DNA of 64,000 bases from an uncultured Clostridium sp. (GCA_948438085.1 CAOJKP010000003.1:23876-87875), one strand, 5' to 3'; counted from the stretch's first letter, positions 18,779-28,671 are shown. Numbers and translations: made by a program. The notes: generated from the letters alone by a model not told the origin.

Positions 18779-21700
18779 ATGAATAAAAAAATAAGCATAG
18801 GAATAATAACATTTTTTATAATAATGCTAATGACATCTGTTGTACATGCTGCACCACCTGAAGAATTTGATTTCGTACATGATGGAGGATTATTTGCAAC
18901 AATTCAAATAGATGGATGTTGGATTATGTGTATAGAAAAAGGTGGCTCATTAAAAACCACAACATATACAGGTTCACCATATGAAAAGGGATATTCGGTT
19001 CAAGTGTGTCCTAATAGTTCTAGTACAACAGCACCAACAACATGGTCAGGTATAAAATATCAATCTCACTTTGTAAAAGCGAGTGAAATACCAATAACAG
19101 AACACCAAGATGCTAGATATGCACTTATCCACGCTCCTAGTATTGATACAGCACAAACTATACTATGGACACTAGCAATAAATGGAGGAAGAGATTTTTA
19201 CTATGATTCTGCGCTTAAAGAAGAAGCAGTAGCTTATGGAGAATTTTATAATAAAGTTCAAGCAGCAGGTGGATATAAACCAAAAGATACAACAGATTAT
19301 AGTAAAGTAAAAGTATATGGAGATTATAATACTAAAATATATACAGCAGGACCATATTCAATAGATTATTTAGACGATAATGTAAGAGATTATGAAGTAA
19401 GATTTGGAGAAATAATTGATTTACAAGTAAAAAATGAAAAAGATGAAAGATTAAATGTAGTTAAAATAGTAGATAAATTTGGAAATGATATTGCCTCAAG
19501 ACCTAACTATCATTATCCACATAAAGACGAAGAATTTTATGTTCAATTTAAATCAAATAATGCAGATGGAACTAAGGCAGGAGATACTATTACATTAGAT
19601 GTTGAATTCAACTATTTAAAAGAATGTACAGGAACATTAATTAAATATGAAGGAGAATTAAGAGCATGGCAATGGAAAATAACAAATCCAACACATGGTA
19701 TTACTAAAAATTGTGGTGGACCTAGTGCTGGAGAAATTACATGTAGCCATAACAAAACAAGTTCACATACATATAATGATACTTGTAGAGATACAAAATA
19801 TGAATTAGATTATCCTGAACCAGGACATGCACAAGATTTAGTTGCATATGCACGAGATGGGCAAGAAATTTGGGAAAGAGTTAAATTAAAAATGGTATAT
19901 ACTGTACCACCAACACCACCAGAAACACCACCAGAAACACCACCAGGATTAAAAATTACAATGAATTTATCTGGATATGTATTTTTAGATAAAGATAGTG
20001 GAAAGATTAACCAAGGTAATAATTTGTTAGATGCAGGTGAATTATTACAAGGAGTAAAAGTTACATTATATGAGGCTACAGGAAGTGTCGTATCACAAGG
20101 AGTAACACATCAGCATTCAGGAGATTCATCAAGATATGGAGGATGTTTTACAGTACCAATTTACCATACACATACAGATGAATGTTATAATGCTCCATCG
20201 CATACGCATACAGGTGATTCTTTACATGGAGGAGGCTGTTATACAATGCCTGTTTACCATACTCATAGTGATGAATGTTTATTTACATGTGGTCAACAGG
20301 ATAATCCAGCACATTCACATAGTTTTTCGTGTTATGATTTAAGGAATTATAGGTTAATATGTAATATACCAAATCACACACATAATGAAAGTTGTTATGA
20401 TTTAAGCTCAGTAACTGGAACATTAATATGTAGACAACCAGAAAACCATGAACATACTGATGATTGTAAAAATTCAGATGGTAATTATGTATGTGGAAAG
20501 GAAGAATTCCATCATCATAATGCAAGTTGCTATACGCAACACATACACTGTAATAAAACAACAGGAACTATTGAATATTATAGATTAAACTGTACTCAAA
20601 GTACAGCAAGAACCTTAAGATGTGGAAAAACAGGAAGTGATATAGACTGTTGGGGAATTAATCCAAGTATAAGTTGTAGTATGCAAAATTCTGGCTCTCT
20701 AACAACTGCTTTACAAAATCCAGTTATAACAGGATCAAATGGATACTATGAATTTAAAGGCATTGATGCAATGAAAAAATACTATGTAACTTTTGAATAT
20801 AATGGAATGTTATATACTAATGTTACCCCAGTAACACCAAATGGAACAAGTGAAGATGTAAATAGAACTAATCAATCAAAGGCATCTGAAAGTGGGCAAG
20901 GAAACAGTAATAATAGACCTAACTTTAACAATGTATTCCAAGAAATAGGTTCATATCCAACAAACTATAATAGTCCAAGCAAAGGAACATGGAATGAGGT
21001 ATTCCCACAAGATGAAGTAAAAAATGAAGTAATAGCAGCAATTGCAGGAACATCACCTTCTAATAATAAAGAATATTTTGCAAAAGACTGTGTAATCACT
21101 TCATACACACAATCACAATATCCTTTAACTAATAAATTTTCAATAGATGATAAGGATCATTGGGTTCCATGGGATCCAGGTGTTGAATATCCAGGAATAT
21201 ATAAACCAGGGGGAAAAGCAGATCAATTATATGTTAATTTAGGTATTAAATGTAGACCAACATTTGATTTAGCATTATATAAAGATGTATATAAGGCAGA
21301 AGTAAAATTAAATGGAAAAACTGAAACTTATACTTATGATTCTAGAAAAGCAAGTGTTAATGATGTATTTGGATTTGGAGTAAGAGAAGAAGACTACTTA
21401 ACAAATATTCGTGGAGCTTACTTAAGTGGAGGTAATTATACATTTAGTAAAGCAAGACAACGCTATGAAGATGGCTCAACAAATAAAGAAACAGATAGTT
21501 ACGATTTACTTGTAAGATCAGAAGAAGCAGCAAATGCAAATTCAGGCAAATATAGTGGAGATATAAATGGAAAAGTTCCAGATAATTTCCAAGTAAAAGA
21601 TAATACAGAGCTAACTGGAGAAGATAGATTAAAAATATATGTTACATACAAAATAAGAGTTAAAAACCAATCATCTGTAACAGGAGGAGTAACAGAAATT

Positions 21701-24100
21701 GTAGACTATTACGACAAAAACTATGTATTTACAGATGCATACGTTGGAGATGATGATGGAAATAAAATAGGAGATGTAACGTCTTCTACAAATAGCATGT
21801 ATGGTGGTCGTGGAAGTAATGAATACAAAAACGATACAAAATATAAAACAATATATCTAAAACCTAATAATATTGCATATTTAAATAATAATGACCAACA
21901 ATACATTTATATAACATTACAATTACTTGGAGAAAATGAAAATGATGCAGGAACATTATTAACAAATAGATTAATAAATACTAAAAATGGACAGTTAGAT
22001 ACTTTAAATCTAGTTGAAATTAATGGATATAATACAAGTGCAAATAATGAAGTTGGAAGAGGTGTAATAGATAAAGACTCTACACCAGGAAACTTTGATT
22101 TAAGAGGTATATCATCATATGTAGATAGTGAAGTAGAAAGAGTAACACCATATGAAGATGATACAAATAGAGCACCTGCATATGTATATAAACTAATGGA
22201 TTCAAGAACAATGGAAGGAATTGTATTTGAAGATAATACAGGAAAAGATGAAAAAGTATATTCTGGACAAACAAGGGCTGGAAATGGTGAAATGGATGCA
22301 CCATCAACAGATACAAGAATTAAAGATGTAACAGTACAATTAATAGAAATCAAAAATGGTAAAATGTATATCCGTTCAGAAACAAAAACAAATGCAGATG
22401 GATGGTATGGATTTACAGGATTTGTACCAGGAGACTATACTATAAGATACATATATGGACATGATAATGATACAGCAATGAACACATCTTCATATTTTGC
22501 TGATGGAACTTATAAAGGCTCAAATATAAAATCTTATAATGGTCAAGATTTCCAATCAACACATTATGGATATGATATAAATTCTGAGTATCAATATGAA
22601 TTTAATTCTTCAGAACAATTAACTAATACAGGTGTTAATGGAATGACATATTGGACTAGAACAAATGGAATTCAAAATGTACCACAGTTTAATGAAAATG
22701 GTGGTAGTGCTAAGATATATTGGTATGCAGAAAAAGAAGCAGATACTAAATCAGATGCATACGATAATCATGCAAGAAGAAATGAAGTAATTAAATATTC
22801 AACAGATGATATTACAAGAGCTGATGATACAACTACAAGAACAGGAGACAATGTATCAATAGTAAATCATAAAGCAGAAGTATTTAATTCTTATGAAGAT
22901 GCTAATTATTATGGAGAAAATTACTATAATTACTTCCCAACAATGAATGATAATTTACACAAATCATTAGCAGAGGAATTAAAAGATAAAACTTATAGAT
23001 ATGCATATACACCACAGATGTCTATAGAAGTAGAAAAAGCAACAACTACAAAACCAGTATATCAAGGTGGTAACTATCCACATCAAATTAAAAATGTTGA
23101 CTTTGGAATTGTAGAAAGACCAAAATCAGAATTAACAATAGATCAAGATGTAGATGGATTAAAAATTGTATTAGCAAATGGTTCTACATTAATAGATACT
23201 AAAAAAGGTGCAAGTAGTAATGTTAGAATGATACCAATTTCAGGAGGAAAATTAACTATATATGATAAAGGTGAGGATTACACAATAAACATTGATGATG
23301 AACTATTAAGTGGTGCAACTCTACAAGTAACATATAATATTACACTAACAAATAATAGTGAAATAGATATAGCTGGAAATTCAAACTTAGATACAATAAC
23401 AAATGGAACAATAGTTGCTAAAAATATTATAAATTATGTTCCAAATAATCTAACATTTGAAGCAAGTGATAATGATGGACTAAATGGACAATATTGGAAA
23501 GTAACTTCTGTAAATAATATACAACAAAATAATAATGCAACATTAGTAAATAGTAGAAATGTAGAAAACAAAATTGATTTAAGTACACAAACAACAACAC
23601 TTATGGCAACAGACGATAACCCATTAGTAAAAAGATGGTTAGATCCTGCAAGCTATAATCCTAATAATGGATCAAGTAATGCATATTTGAATGAAGAAGT
23701 AACAAATTCTAATAGATCACAAGTAACAGCACAATTAACATTAAAGAAATTAATATCAACAGAAAGTTCTGGAGATGATAAAGAATTCTATAATATAACA
23801 GAAATTGTTGAATATAACAATGGAGTTGGAAGATATGACCATGGAGCAATACCAGGAAACCAAAATCCAGACTTAAGTAAAGCTGTAAGAAGTGATCCAG
23901 CAGAAGGTTCAGATGAAGCATATAAAGAAAGATTTGTAGCATTCAATTTTGAACATGATACATCAGGCGGAGAAGATGGAAGAATAAATATTACACCTCC
24001 AACAGGAGAATTCCATATTTACTATCTACTAATTGCAGCATCAATAATTATGTTAGTAGGAGGAATTATACTAATAAAGAAAAAAGTATTAGATAAATAA
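18779..24100 (+). CDS. giant surface protein with a putative thioester domain and a His/Cys-rich insert
   Basis: 1773 aa behind AGGAGG. A signal peptide (cleavage likely after VVHA) is followed by a region containing MCIEKGG (Cys51) and AQTILW (Gln126), the pattern of thioester adhesin domains. Next come a Pro-rich hinge (PPTPPETPPETPPG), an SdrD B-like domain opened by about 185 residues crowded with His and Cys (HTHTDECY-type units, about residues 443-627), further DUF11/SdrD-like modules and a C-terminus with PPTGEFHIYY, a membrane helix and KKK. Function is inferred as adhesion; metal binding by the His/Cys insert is possible. A terminator follows. Confidence 0.82.
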   Translation: MNKKISIGIITFFIIMLMTSVVHAAPPEEFDFVHDGGLFATIQIDGCWIMCIEKGGSLKTTTYTGSPYEKGYSVQVCPNSSSTTAPTTWSGIKYQSHFVKASEIPITEHQDARYALIHAPSIDTAQTILWTLAINGGRDFYYDSALKEEAVAYGEFYNKVQAAGGYKPKDTTDYSKVKVYGDYNTKIYTAGPYSIDYLDDNVRDYEVRFGEIIDLQVKNEKDERLNVVKIVDKFGNDIASRPNYHYPHKDEEFYVQFKSNNADGTKAGDTITLDVEFNYLKECTGTLIKYEGELRAWQWKITNPTHGITKNCGGPSAGEITCSHNKTSSHTYNDTCRDTKYELDYPEPGHAQDLVAYARDGQEIWERVKLKMVYTVPPTPPETPPETPPGLKITMNLSGYVFLDKDSGKINQGNNLLDAGELLQGVKVTLYEATGSVVSQGVTHQHSGDSSRYGGCFTVPIYHTHTDECYNAPSHTHTGDSLHGGGCYTMPVYHTHSDECLFTCGQQDNPAHSHSFSCYDLRNYRLICNIPNHTHNESCYDLSSVTGTLICRQPENHEHTDDCKNSDGNYVCGKEEFHHHNASCYTQHIHCNKTTGTIEYYRLNCTQSTARTLRCGKTGSDIDCWGINPSISCSMQNSGSLTTALQNPVITGSNGYYEFKGIDAMKKYYVTFEYNGMLYTNVTPVTPNGTSEDVNRTNQSKASESGQGNSNNRPNFNNVFQEIGSYPTNYNSPSKGTWNEVFPQDEVKNEVIAAIAGTSPSNNKEYFAKDCVITSYTQSQYPLTNKFSIDDKDHWVPWDPGVEYPGIYKPGGKADQLYVNLGIKCRPTFDLALYKDVYKAEVKLNGKTETYTYDSRKASVNDVFGFGVREEDYLTNIRGAYLSGGNYTFSKARQRYEDGSTNKETDSYDLLVRSEEAANANSGKYSGDINGKVPDNFQVKDNTELTGEDRLKIYVTYKIRVKNQSSVTGGVTEIVDYYDKNYVFTDAYVGDDDGNKIGDVTSSTNSMYGGRGSNEYKNDTKYKTIYLKPNNIAYLNNNDQQYIYITLQLLGENENDAGTLLTNRLINTKNGQLDTLNLVEINGYNTSANNEVGRGVIDKDSTPGNFDLRGISSYVDSEVERVTPYEDDTNRAPAYVYKLMDSRTMEGIVFEDNTGKDEKVYSGQTRAGNGEMDAPSTDTRIKDVTVQLIEIKNGKMYIRSETKTNADGWYGFTGFVPGDYTIRYIYGHDNDTAMNTSSYFADGTYKGSNIKSYNGQDFQSTHYGYDINSEYQYEFNSSEQLTNTGVNGMTYWTRTNGIQNVPQFNENGGSAKIYWYAEKEADTKSDAYDNHARRNEVIKYSTDDITRADDTTTRTGDNVSIVNHKAEVFNSYEDANYYGENYYNYFPTMNDNLHKSLAEELKDKTYRYAYTPQMSIEVEKATTTKPVYQGGNYPHQIKNVDFGIVERPKSELTIDQDVDGLKIVLANGSTLIDTKKGASSNVRMIPISGGKLTIYDKGEDYTINIDDELLSGATLQVTYNITLTNNSEIDIAGNSNLDTITNGTIVAKNIINYVPNNLTFEASDNDGLNGQYWKVTSVNNIQQNNNATLVNSRNVENKIDLSTQTTTLMATDDNPLVKRWLDPASYNPNNGSSNAYLNEEVTNSNRSQVTAQLTLKKLISTESSGDDKEFYNITEIVEYNNGVGRYDHGAIPGNQNPDLSKAVRSDPAEGSDEAYKERFVAFNFEHDTSGGEDGRINITPPTGEFHIYYLLIAASIIMLVGGIILIKKKVLDK

Positions 24101-24111
24101 TCTAAACTACT

Positions 24112-24141
24112 AAAAAAGAGGCTTTAAAAAGTCTCTTTTTT
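24112..24141 (+). terminator. terminator of the 13740-24100 operon
   Basis: A 13-bp stem with one G-T pair (AAAAAAGAGGCTT with AAGTCTCTTTTTT), 12 bases after the stop codon. Confidence 0.8.
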
Positions 24142-24146
24142 GTTTA

Positions 24147-24202
24147 TGTAGGGGCTACCTAAGGCAGCCCGCCCTATAGAGGAACACCCAAAAAATGTAA
24201 TT
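24147..24202. repeat. dispersed intergenic repeat, family 1, copy R2
   Basis: TGTAGGGGCTACCTAAGGCA, then GCCCGCCCTATAGAGGAACA and CCCAA. It is similar to 4151 and 28041, and is followed after about 48 bases by palindromic repeat copy A, as R3 is adjacent to copy B. Confidence 0.7.
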
Positions 24203-24249
24203 ATTCAATCTTCATTATTCACTATTCAATATTCATTGTGACTGTCAAG

Positions 24250-24424
24250 TCGCACTAAGTTTCCGCTCCCAGGAAGCAAATATATAAAAATATTATGAAC
24301 AGTCGCCATTCCCCAATGAAATTGTAAAAAATACTAACGTATTTTAACAATTTCTATTGGTCACGCATGGCTCCTCATCGTTCTATAATATTTTTATATA
24401 TTTCTCCCTTCACGCTAATTATGC
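24250..24424 (+). repeat. palindromic intergenic repeat, family 2, copy A
   Basis: The unit begins CGCACTAAGTTTC, CGCTCCCAGGAAGC. An outer stem (AAATATATAAAAATATTATG with its later complement) encloses an inner stem around TAACG, and the unit ends ACGCTAATTATGC. It is nearly identical to copy B at 27842 and to inverted copy C at 31775. Noncoding. Confidence 0.8.
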
Positions 24425-24483
24425 TTATATATGTATAAAATAACAAAATAAAAAAAGTATTAGAGGCAGCTAATACTTTTTTA

Positions 24484-25041
24484 TTACAGCCGAAAATTGA
24501 TATCTTTATAAGGCTGCCAATCTTCTGGAAAATTCTTTTTCGCAATTTCAAATAAAAGTGGCGTAAATGGTTTCCAAACATTTGCTATATTTTGTCTATT
24601 ATACAATGGATAGCACTCATGGGGTGCAACAGCAATTATTAAACGACCAAACATTGGACGTTCATTATATTTTAAATCACATCCGCGTTCAATCGACCAG
24701 AACACACAAGGACCTTCTGCCGTATCTGTATGGAGAATATCAAATAATGGCCTATTGGCATTCTTTGGACGAATATATAATGCTTCATTAGGAGTACACA
24801 TTATATGATTCAAATCCAAAGAAAGATATCCATCTTTCTTTATAAATGACTTAAGGGAAGTTCTAACATAATCAATGGAATATTTCCCAGATTCTAAAGC
24901 CTGTTGCATCCTTTTTGTATCATTGTCAAAATCCAATGGAGAATTCTCGCATGCAGACCATTGACAGCAATCTCCCATGCAAGCTTTGCAAGCACTGCAA
25001 TTGGTGAATTCACCATGCAGTATTTCTGGTTTTGTTAACAT
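24484..25041 (-). CDS. Cys-rich protein of unknown function, probably transferred
   Basis: 185 aa, not recognised. The N-terminus carries a dense cysteine cluster (NCSACKACMGDCCQWSAC) and there are further cysteines at MCTPNEA, GPCVFW, RGCDL and HECYPLY, suggesting an Fe-S or zinc site. The rest is mixed and soluble, without a signal peptide. Codon use is richer in G/C than neighbours and includes a CGG codon (second last), avoided in native genes. The TAGGAGG ribosome binding site lies in a hairpin (25052-25074). The gene sits alone between repeat copy A and spoIIE. Confidence 0.65.
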   Translation of the reverse strand: MLTKPEILHGEFTNCSACKACMGDCCQWSACENSPLDFDNDTKRMQQALESGKYSIDYVRTSLKSFIKKDGYLSLDLNHIMCTPNEALYIRPKNANRPLFDILHTDTAEGPCVFWSIERGCDLKYNERPMFGRLIIAVAPHECYPLYNRQNIANVWKPFTPLLFEIAKKNFPEDWQPYKDINFRL

Positions 25042-25051
25042 ACTACTATAC

Positions 25052-25074
25052 CTCCTAGGTATGTGTCTTAGGAG
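25052..25074 (-). promoter_or_regulatory. hairpin covering the ribosome binding site of the Cys-rich gene
   Basis: On the minus strand CTCCTA pairs with TAGGAG across an 11-base loop, and TAGGAGG is the ribosome binding site for the ATG at 25041. Folding would hide the site. No regulator is visible. Confidence 0.5.
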
Positions 25075-25178
25075 TTTATCTGCCTATAAAAACCTAAATT
25101 CAAAGTTACATAAATATTATACCATGAATTTACATAATTTACAAATATTAAAAATCTTACTTAAACCATTGAAAAATA

Positions 25179-25185
25179 TGTCGAA
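25179..25185 (+). promoter_or_regulatory. candidate Spo0A box upstream of spoIIE
   Basis: TGTCGAA matches the core of the known 0A box and lies 165 bases before the spoIIE start. In Bacillus, spoIIE is activated by phosphorylated Spo0A. A seven-base match is weak evidence alone, but the gene context supports it. Confidence 0.45.
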
Positions 25186-25349
25186 TTAATATAAAATATG
25201 TATACTATAAAAAAATAAACAAAAAGAATGAAAGAACATATCACATAGAGTAGAAAACTTTTTTAAATGCAATACTAAATGTGACAAATAATTCAAAAGA
25301 TTAAGCTTAAAATATGAGCATATTTAAAAAAGTAAGAGGTGGTAAAAGG

Positions 25350-27836
25350 ATGTTTCAAAATATACAAGGACAAGCTTACGAAAAACAGGATGAGAGAAAA
25401 GTAGAATTTGATAAAACAACAATTTTAAAATCAATTATAAAAAATACATTTTCATTACAAAAAATATTAGTATATATTATATGTTTTATGTTATCAACAA
25501 TAGAATGCACAAGTGGTGTAGCACCATTTGCAATAGCAATACTAGCGGCAAGCTATTCAAACCAAATACCAACATTAATAATATATATTTTAACAATATT
25601 AGGAACAGCGATTGGCTTAGGAAAAGAACAAACATTAACATATGTGTTAACATCTTTATTATTTATTGTGTCAACTTTAATTATTAGACCAAAAGTTAAA
25701 GAAGAATTTAATAACGAAAAATTAAGCTTAGGAAAACATGTATTAATTTGTGTCTTAATAGTACAACTTGGGAAATTAATATTTGGAAGCTTTATGATAT
25801 ATGATTTATTACAAAGTATATTAATATCAATAGCTTCATACATATTCTATAAAATATTCACAAATTCTTTAATAGTAATAAATGAATTCAAAATAAAAAA
25901 AGCATTTGCAATAGAAGAAATAATTGGAGCAAGTATTATGCTTGCAATTTGTGCATGTTCACTAAGAGGATTTGCTATATTTGGGTTTGAATTAAAAAAT
26001 ATATTAAGTATATTAATAGTATTAGTACTAGGATGGAAAAATGGAATACTACTAGGAGCAACATCAGGAATAACAATAGGAACTACAATTGGAATAATAA
26101 ATGGAAGTGAGCCAGTTGTAATTGCATCATATGCATTATCTGGTTTGTTAGCTGGAATATTTTCTAAATTTGGAAGAATAGGAGTAATTATAGGATTCGC
26201 ATTAGGAAATGCAATTCTTGCATATTTAAATAGTGGAAATATAGAGCCAATAATATACTATAGAGAAATGCTTATAGCATCACTTGCATTATTGTTAGTT
26301 CCTCAAAATATTCAAATAAATATAGAAGATTTATTTGGAAAAACGAGGTTATTAAGAGAAGGATCAAAAGGAAATATAGAAGAAAATAAGCAAACAATAT
26401 TTAAACTAAATAATGTATCTGAAACTTTGCAAGATATGGCAGATACATATAAAGAAGTAGCAGCTACAACAATTGAAATGGACGAAACATTAAAAGAAAA
26501 GAATAAAAATTTATTTATAGCAGAATTTGAAAATGTTGTCGATGAATTAAAAGATAATATTATATATGAAGATTTATCAGAAAACGGAAAAATATTATCA
26601 GATATATTTTCTGAACTAATAGAAAATCAGAAAATAACAAGAACTTCACTACTTGAAATATTTGCGAAAAACAATAATTATATAGTAGGATTTGATTCAA
26701 TAGATGTAAGTATAAAACTAGAACAAGATATTAATAATGCAATTCAATTATTAAACGAAACATATAAAATAAGTAAAGTAAATTTTGTATGGAATCAAAA
26801 AATAAAAGAAAATAAAAAGCAAATGGGAGAACAATTAGATGGAGTATCAAAAGTTATAACAAGTATAGCCAAAGATATAGAACAACAAGAAAACCAAGAT
26901 AAATTTTATCTAAGTAAAAAAGAAGAAGTTATTAATATATGTAAGCAAAAGCAAATTGATTTAAAAGATATAAAAATAAAACAAGAAAGTTCAGGAAGAT
27001 ATATTATAACTACATATTTAGATACATGTAAGCAAGATGAAATTGAAAAATGTAAGTTAGAAACATTATCAAAAATATTAACAAAAGTATTTAAGGAAAA
27101 AATAGTATTAAATAAAACAAAATGTGCCTTTAAAGAGGATACAGATTTATGTATAAATACATTTATATCTAAGGATAAATATATTATGCAAATTGGAATT
27201 TCAAAAGCTACAAAGGAAAATGAAATAGTATCAGGAGATACATATCTTAATGTAAAACTAGAAGATGGAAAATATTTATTAGCTATAAGTGATGGAATGG
27301 GTTCAGGGGCAAATGCTAGAAAAGAAAGCCAGATAGCTATAAAAATGTTACAAAGACTTTTAACAAATGGATTCGATAAGGATACTTCAATAGAATTAAT
27401 AAATTCCACATTATCAACAACTACTAAAGAAGACTCGTTTGCAACCTTAGATATAGCTATAATAGATTTATATGCAGGAAACATAGAATTTGTAAAAAAT
27501 GCAGCATGTCCAACATATATAAAGAATAATAACAAAGTGCAAATAGTAAAATCTGTATCACTTCCAGCTGGAATTTTAGATAATATTAATTTAGTTGTAT
27601 ATGATAAAGATATAGAAGAAAACGATATAATGCTTATGTGTTCAGATGGAATTATGGAATCAAACGATGAATACAAAGATAAAGAACTATGGGTAAAAGA
27701 TATATTAGAAGAACTAATAACAGATAATGTACAAAAAATATCTGATATAATCAAGAAAGAGGCAATAGATAATTATTATGGTATGCCAAAAGATGATATG
27801 ACTATAATTACTGCAAAATTTACAAAAGCAAAATAA
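25350..27836 (+). CDS. spoIIE: stage II sporulation protein E
   Basis: 828 aa from the ATG at 25350 behind AGAGGTGG; an earlier ATG at 25314 has no ribosome binding site. The N-terminal third is a polytopic membrane region of about ten helices. A helical regulatory region follows, then a C-terminal PP2C-type phosphatase with DGMGSGANARKES, SFATLDIA and CSDGIMESNDE. SpoIIE dephosphorylates SpoIIAA at the polar septum and activates sigma-F in the forespore. It is a strong marker of endospore formation. Monocistronic, facing ecfT with two repeats between. Confidence 0.96.
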   Translation: MFQNIQGQAYEKQDERKVEFDKTTILKSIIKNTFSLQKILVYIICFMLSTIECTSGVAPFAIAILAASYSNQIPTLIIYILTILGTAIGLGKEQTLTYVLTSLLFIVSTLIIRPKVKEEFNNEKLSLGKHVLICVLIVQLGKLIFGSFMIYDLLQSILISIASYIFYKIFTNSLIVINEFKIKKAFAIEEIIGASIMLAICACSLRGFAIFGFELKNILSILIVLVLGWKNGILLGATSGITIGTTIGIINGSEPVVIASYALSGLLAGIFSKFGRIGVIIGFALGNAILAYLNSGNIEPIIYYREMLIASLALLLVPQNIQINIEDLFGKTRLLREGSKGNIEENKQTIFKLNNVSETLQDMADTYKEVAATTIEMDETLKEKNKNLFIAEFENVVDELKDNIIYEDLSENGKILSDIFSELIENQKITRTSLLEIFAKNNNYIVGFDSIDVSIKLEQDINNAIQLLNETYKISKVNFVWNQKIKENKKQMGEQLDGVSKVITSIAKDIEQQENQDKFYLSKKEEVINICKQKQIDLKDIKIKQESSGRYIITTYLDTCKQDEIEKCKLETLSKILTKVFKEKIVLNKTKCAFKEDTDLCINTFISKDKYIMQIGISKATKENEIVSGDTYLNVKLEDGKYLLAISDGMGSGANARKESQIAIKMLQRLLTNGFDKDTSIELINSTLSTTTKEDSFATLDIAIIDLYAGNIEFVKNAACPTYIKNNNKVQIVKSVSLPAGILDNINLVVYDKDIEENDIMLMCSDGIMESNDEYKDKELWVKDILEELITDNVQKISDIIKKEAIDNYYGMPKDDMTIITAKFTKAK

Positions 27837-27841
27837 ATTAT

Positions 27842-28029
27842 GCGACCATCAGGTCGCACTAAGTTTCTGCTCCCAGGAAGCAAATATATAAAAATATTAT
27901 GAACAGTCGCCATTCCCCAATGGAACTGTAGAAAATACTAACGTATTTTAACAGTTCTCATCGGTCACCCACGCATGGCTCCTCATCGTTCTATAATATT
28001 TTTATACATTTCTTCCTTTGCGCTAATTG
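27842..28029 (+). repeat. palindromic intergenic repeat, family 2, copy B
   Basis: The fullest copy. It starts with the hairpin GCGACC-ATCA-GGTCGC, then CACTAAGTTTCTGCTCCCAG, the long outer stem (about 27882-27904 with 27988-28010) and an inner stem (AACTGTAGAAAATAC with GTATTTTAACAGTT), and ends GCGCTAATTG. It lies between convergent spoIIE and ecfT and could act as a terminator. Confidence 0.82.
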
Positions 28030-28040
28030 CCTCCAATACG

Positions 28041-28099
28041 TGTAGGGGCTGCCTTAGGCAGTCCGCGCTATAGAGGAATACCCAAGAATGTAATTATTT
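28041..28099. repeat. dispersed intergenic repeat, family 1, copy R3
   Basis: TGTAGGGGCTGCCTTAGGCA, then GTCCGCGCTATAGAGGAATA and CCCAA, directly after copy B. It overlaps the last codon of ecfT by a couple of bases. Confidence 0.7.
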
Positions 28100-28661
28100 A
28101 TTCTTCAAATCCTTTAGATATTAAAGCATCTTCAAACTCATTAGTTCTAAGCAAAATAGAAATTAATAAAGGTCTAAAAATAACAATCATATTAAAAATA
28201 TTTATTTTAAAACCTTTAGCCTTTAAACAATCAAGTTTTTGGTTAAACTCATCTAATAGACTTGGTAAAACACTAATTCCAATAGAAATAATAAGAGAAA
28301 CTTTAGATACATCTATTCTAAATATTTTTAAAGGAAAAAGTAGTTTTTCTAATGCATTTGCAATTTCGCTAATAGTAACCATTTTTATGAAAGTGAAAGT
28401 TAAACTATATGCAACAATTAATCTAATAAGAATAAACAAACCATATTCTAAATTTGATGTAAAAAAATTTATTAAACCAGTTATAAATAAAAAAGGAGTT
28501 AAGACTAGCAATTGCTTTAAAAAATCAAAAATATTTAATTTAAATATTAACATAATTGAAATGTTTAATATCAATAAACAAAATAACATAACAAAATTAT
28601 TTATATAAAAAATTAATATTAAATAAGAAATAAATAATATTAACTTTATTAAATCTTTCAT
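28098..28661 (-). CDS. ecfT: ECF transporter transmembrane subunit EcfT
   Basis: 187 aa with about five hydrophobic segments and two C-terminal coupling-helix motifs, CLKAKGFKI and ISKGFEE, where the family usually has Ala-Arg-Gly triplets. The membrane scaffold couples ATP hydrolysis by EcfA to the substrate-binding S component. It is last in the folate operon, 10 bases after ecfA. The coupling motifs carry Lys instead of Arg. Confidence 0.85.
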   Translation of the reverse strand: MKDLIKLILFISYLILIFYINNFVMLFCLLILNISIMLIFKLNIFDFLKQLLVLTPFLFITGLINFFTSNLEYGLFILIRLIVAYSLTFTFIKMVTISEIANALEKLLFPLKIFRIDVSKVSLIISIGISVLPSLLDEFNQKLDCLKAKGFKINIFNMIVIFRPLLISILLRTNEFEDALISKGFEE

Positions 28662-28671
28662 AGAACCTCCA

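Noticed and set aside
24375..24581. Frame that would extend the Cys-rich gene by +1 shift at its own CGG
   Set aside because: That CGG is the second-last codon and is followed by C, not A; the +1 extension runs through repeat copy A and looks random.
28027..28608. Plus-strand frame of 193 codons opposite ecfT
   Set aside because: It is the antisense shadow of a clear EcfT gene and starts inside a repeat.
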